In this document: positions 61,350 to 64,000 of the stretch, one piece after another
Layout: the number at the start of each line of letters is the position of its first letter
Numbering within the stretch: the stretch's first letter is position 1
Origin: Streptomyces sp. NBC_00654
Lineage (GTDB): Bacteria; Actinomycetota; Actinomycetes; Streptomycetales; Streptomycetaceae
Direction: 5' to 3'
NCBI RefSeq assembly: GCF_026341775.1
Contig: NZ_JAPEOB010000002.1
Coordinates: 2,108,001-2,172,000, forward strand
DNA: 64,000 nucleotides
The notes under the pieces: model-generated
The model's input: only the letters and a program-made list of their open reading frames with translations
Told to the model about the DNA's origin: nothing
Databases searched by the model: none
Translations under genes and position numbers: made by a program

Positions 61350-62759
61350 ATGTTCCAGAACGCCGACGAAGTGCAGAAGTACGTCGCGGACAACGACGTC
61401 AAGTTCATCGACGTCCGGTTCTGCGACCTGCCCGGGGTGATGCAGCACTTCACGATCCCGGCAGCGACCTTCGACCCGGCCGAGGAACTCGCCTTCGACG
61501 GTTCGTCGATCCGCGGCTTCCAGGCCATCCACGAGTCCGACATGGCGCTCCGCGCCGACCTGTCGACGGCTCGGGTGGACCCGTTCCGCCGCGACAAGAC
61601 GGTCAACATCAACTTCTTCATCCACGACCCGATCACCGGCGAGCAGTACAGCCGTGACCCGCGCAACGTGGCCAAGAAGGCGGAGGCGTACCTCACCTCC
61701 ACCGGCATCGCGGACACCGCGTACTTCGGTCCCGAGGCCGAGTTCTACGTCTTCGACAACGTCCGCTTCCAGACGTCGGCGAACGAGAGCTTCTACCACA
61801 TCGATTCCGAGGCGGGCGCCTGGAACACCGGTGCGACCGAGAACAACCGCGGCTACAAGGTCCGCTACAAGGGCGGCTACTTCCCGGTCCCGCCGGTCGA
61901 CCACTTCGCCGACCTGCGTGCCGAGATCTCCCTGGAGCTGGACAAGAACGGCCTCCAGGTCGAGCGCCAGCACCACGAGGTCGGCACCGCCGGCCAGGCC
62001 GAGATCAACTACAAGTTCAACACGCTGCTGGCCGCGGCCGACGACCTGATGCTCTTCAAGTACATCGTGAAGAACGTCGCCTGGCGCAACGGCAAGACCG
62101 CGACCTTCATGCCGAAGCCGATCTTCGGCGACAACGGCTCGGGCATGCACGTCCACCAGTCCCTGTGGGCCGGCGGCGACCCGCTGTTCTACGACGAGCA
62201 GGGCTACGCGGGCCTGTCGGACATGGCGCGCTACTACATCGGCGGCATCCTCAAGCACGCCCCGTCGCTGCTGGCCTTCACCAACCCGACGGTGAACTCG
62301 TACCACCGCCTGGTCCCCGGCTTCGAGGCCCCGGTCAACATGGTGTACTCGCAGCGCAACCGCTCCGCCGCGATGCGCATCCCGATCACGGGCTCGAACC
62401 CGAAGGCCAAGCGCGTCGAGTTCCGCGCCCCGGACCCGTCCTCGAACCCGTACCTGGCCTTCGCCGCGCTGCTGATGGCTGGCCTCGACGGTGTGAAGAA
62501 CAAGATCGAGCCGGCCGAGCCGATCGACAAGGACCTCTACGAGCTGGCTCCCGAGGAGCACGCCAACGTCCAGCAGGTCCCGACCTCGCTCCCGGCCGTG
62601 CTGGAAGCGCTGGAGGCCGACAACGAGTACCTCCAGGCCGGCGGTGTCTTCACGCCCGACCTGATCGAGACGTGGATCGACTACAAGCGCACGCACGAGA
62701 TCGCCCCGATCCAGCTGCGCCCGCACCCGCACGAGTTCGAGCTGTACTTCGACCTCTAA
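61350..62759 (+). CDS. glnA: glutamine synthetase type I
   Basis: 469 residues from ATG 61350, with AGGAGG 6 nt upstream. It forms glutamine from glutamate, ammonia and ATP and is the main ammonium-assimilating enzyme. GSI motifs: FDGSSIRGF, the metal-binding [35 protein letters not shown], and NRSAAMRIP. The adenylylation tyrosine is Y397 ([12 protein letters not shown]), so activity can be switched off by GlnE. Transcription is under GlnR (operator at 61215-61252). Confidence 0.97.
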   Translation: MFQNADEVQKYVADNDVKFIDVRFCDLPGVMQHFTIPAATFDPAEELAFDGSSIRGFQAIHESDMALRADLSTARVDPFRRDKTVNINFFIHDPITGEQYSRDPRNVAKKAEAYLTSTGIADTAYFGPEAEFYVFDNVRFQTSANESFYHIDSEAGAWNTGATENNRGYKVRYKGGYFPVPPVDHFADLRAEISLELDKNGLQVERQHHEVGTAGQAEINYKFNTLLAAADDLMLFKYIVKNVAWRNGKTATFMPKPIFGDNGSGMHVHQSLWAGGDPLFYDEQGYAGLSDMARYYIGGILKHAPSLLAFTNPTVNSYHRLVPGFEAPVNMVYSQRNRSAAMRIPITGSNPKAKRVEFRAPDPSSNPYLAFAALLMAGLDGVKNKIEPAEPIDKDLYELAPEEHANVQQVPTSLPAVLEALEADNEYLQAGGVFTPDLIETWIDYKRTHEIAPIQLRPHPHEFELYFDL

Positions 62760-62798
62760 AGCACGTCCCCGTCGGCCGGTGAGGCCGCCGGAGTCATC

Positions 62799-62843
62799 GC
62801 CCGAGGGCCGTCACCCGCTGTTCGGGGGTGACGGCCCTCGGGC
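62799..62843 (+). terminator. terminator after glnA
   Basis: Perfect 18-bp stem (62799-62816 / 62826-62843, 9-nt loop) 39 bp after the stop and just before the convergent pPIWI-RE-like gene. Confidence 0.85.
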
Positions 62844-62855
62844 GTCGGGGCTCCG

Positions 62856-64000
62856 CTACTCGTCGTCCGGCACCTGGGCCTTCAGCGGTGCGGTGGCCAG
62901 GGGCAGGACGTACTCGTTCGCCATCCGTGCCAGGTGCAGGGGCAGCGGGCGGGCCAGGGGCGGGTAGTCGTCGTGGAAGCGGAGCTGGTGCGCGAGGGTG
63001 GCCCATTCGGCGGGCCGGTCGGCCGGGCGGTCGGTCCTTCCGGCGTCGGCCAGGGCCTTCTCCGACAGGCAGCCGAGCACGGTCAGCTCCAGATGGACCG
63101 GATTCCACGCGCTCTTGCCGGGAGCCGTACGGCCCGCGGCGGTGGGGACCAGTTTCATCAGGCCCTTGGGCAGCGTCGCCGTGTGCGGTACGTCGGCCGT
63201 GCTGGCGAAGACGCGGTTCTCCGGGTCGGACGTGCCCCACACCCCCTTCGCGAAGCCCGCCCGGCCCACGCCGTCATGTGCGTACCACTCGGGGACCTCC
63301 TCACGGCCGTTGGCGTCCCGGGCGAGGACGACCCGCAGGTCGGGGCCGTACACCGCGAGCCGTTGGGCGTCGGACGCGCCGAAGCCCAGCATGTCCCGGG
63401 CCAGAGCTCCGTTACGGAGACGGGGCCAGCACTGACGCAGGTTTCCGCTGCTCGCCATCAGCAGGGTGGGGCGGTCGCGGAGCTGGTAGAGCAGTGCCCG
63501 GATCTGCCGTTCGGCCTCCTGCTGCCCGTCGCCGGTGACCGTTCCGCCCCGGGCGGGGGCGGGCGCGGTGACCGCGGCGTCCCGGGACAGGGCGAGAAGA
63601 AGGTCCGGGTAGGGCACCCAGGCCGCGCGTTCGGAGTCCCAGCCATGGATGCCGCCGGGGCCCTCGTCGGGGCGGACCCGTACGGCGACGAGACGGCGCG
63701 CGGGGCAGCGCGTGGGGCCCTTCCTCGTGTAGCGCACCAGCCACAGGGCGGCGTACTGCACGTCCTGCGGGATGCCCGGCCCCACCCGGTGCGCGGGAGG
63801 TGCGGTCGCCCCGAGCTGGCGGAAGGCGTCGAGCCACGCCGAGCGCGCCCGGTGCGGGAGTGTGTCTTCGGCGTCCCCGGGAAGACCGATGAACTGGCTG
63901 AGCCGCCCGCGGCCCGCGAAGCCGAGACGCAGCGCGTGCTTCGGATCGGAGTCGAGGGCCCGGAAGTGGTCCTTTCCCCCGAGCTCGATGATCGCCATCC
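62856..64000 (-). CDS. pPIWI-RE-like protein, C-terminal RNase H-fold part (5' end beyond window)
   Basis: At least 381 codons remain open to the window edge; an in-frame ATG at 63998 is probably internal. The visible part looks like the RNase H/PIWI-like domain of pPIWI-RE proteins: IIELGGKDHF, DPKHALRLGFAGRGRLSQFI, a central DRPTLLMASSGNLRQCWPRLRNG, an EVPEWYAHD segment, and KSAWNPVHLELTVLGC with the family's C-terminal hallmark HDDYPPLARPLPLHLARMANEYVLPLA. The RE name comes from conserved Arg and Glu residues. Full proteins are near 900 residues or more. pPIWI-RE was predicted to act with a helicase and nuclease in defence against plasmids or phages. Confidence 0.78.
   Translation of the reverse strand, partial: MAIIELGGKDHFRALDSDPKHALRLGFAGRGRLSQFIGLPGDAEDTLPHRARSAWLDAFRQLGATAPPAHRVGPGIPQDVQYAALWLVRYTRKGPTRCPARRLVAVRVRPDEGPGGIHGWDSERAAWVPYPDLLLALSRDAAVTAPAPARGGTVTGDGQQEAERQIRALLYQLRDRPTLLMASSGNLRQCWPRLRNGALARDMLGFGASDAQRLAVYGPDLRVVLARDANGREEVPEWYAHDGVGRAGFAKGVWGTSDPENRVFASTADVPHTATLPKGLMKLVPTAAGRTAPGKSAWNPVHLELTVLGCLSEKALADAGRTDRPADRPAEWATLAHQLRFHDDYPPLARPLPLHLARMANEYVLPLATAPLKAQVPDDE

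Noticed and set aside
1..64000. CRISPR arrays, tRNA or rRNA genes
   Set aside because: No regularly spaced direct repeats with spacers and no cloverleaf or rRNA sequence were seen.

Overview
This is a GC-rich actinobacterial chromosome segment, almost certainly from Streptomyces. Codon third positions are strongly GC, GTG starts are common, and several genes have a -10 box only 6-7 nt upstream of the start (leaderless). The gene order matches the conserved Streptomyces block running from the respiratory genes to glnA, and it is partly shared with mycobacteria (trpD-qcr-cta-adoK ... cobT-cobS-pepA-dlaT-lipB-lipA-glnA). No tRNA, rRNA, CRISPR array, complete insertion sequence or prophage is visible. 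Apart from a small inverted-repeat element and the right edge, this is core genome.

Layout. 1-2.8 kb: a truncated NYN-domain protein, a zinc-ribbon protein, a rhomboid protease overlapping an Lrp/AsnC-type ligand-binding protein. 2.8-5.8 kb: a SufS-like aminotransferase behind a SAM-IV riboswitch, then a 163-bp MITE-like element whose target duplication coincides with the trpD stop codon, then trpD. 5.9-10.1 kb: ctaE-qcrC-qcrA-qcrB, and 12.2-15.2 kb: ctaC-ctaD-ctaF, together encoding the cytochrome bc1-aa3 branch. Between them lie an atypical response-regulator receiver and an L,D-transpeptidase. 15.5-20.4 kb: a cysteine desulfurase-TusA fusion, a PfkB kinase (probable adenosine kinase), small and membrane-anchored proteins, and an HesB/IscA-type Fe-S protein, followed by nadA (itself an Fe-S enzyme). 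21.9-27.4 kb: an RND transporter and a two-component system. 27.6-30.4 kb: PspA/PspAA stress genes, a DUF3043 membrane protein and a methyltransferase that seems to start with CTG. 30.5-38.8 kb: an HtrA-like protease, cobU (with an extra metallo-beta-lactamase-like domain), cobT, an MprF-like lipid aminoacyltransferase coupled to a rhomboid-like membrane protein, and cobS.

39-49 kb: a GH114-like lipoprotein, pepA, lpd, an E2 acyltransferase, a GntR regulator and aceE. With lipB and lipA (57.4-59.3 kb) this supplies E1, E2, E3 and lipoate for the pyruvate dehydrogenase complex. A perfect palindrome in front of aceE is a good candidate operator for the adjacent GntR protein. 49-57 kb holds regulators (WYL, TetR, TPR/HTH), an SDR, an acetyltransferase, a TIGR01777 epimerase and a flavin oxidase. 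59.6-62.8 kb: small proteins, DUF4191 and RDD membrane proteins, then glnA with a textbook four-box GlnR operator.

The most unusual item is at the right edge (62,856 to the end): the C-terminal part of a protein that looks like pPIWI-RE, the prokaryotic Argonaute/PIWI-like component of a predicted anti-invader system, immediately downstream of glnA. Its partners, if present, lie outside the window.
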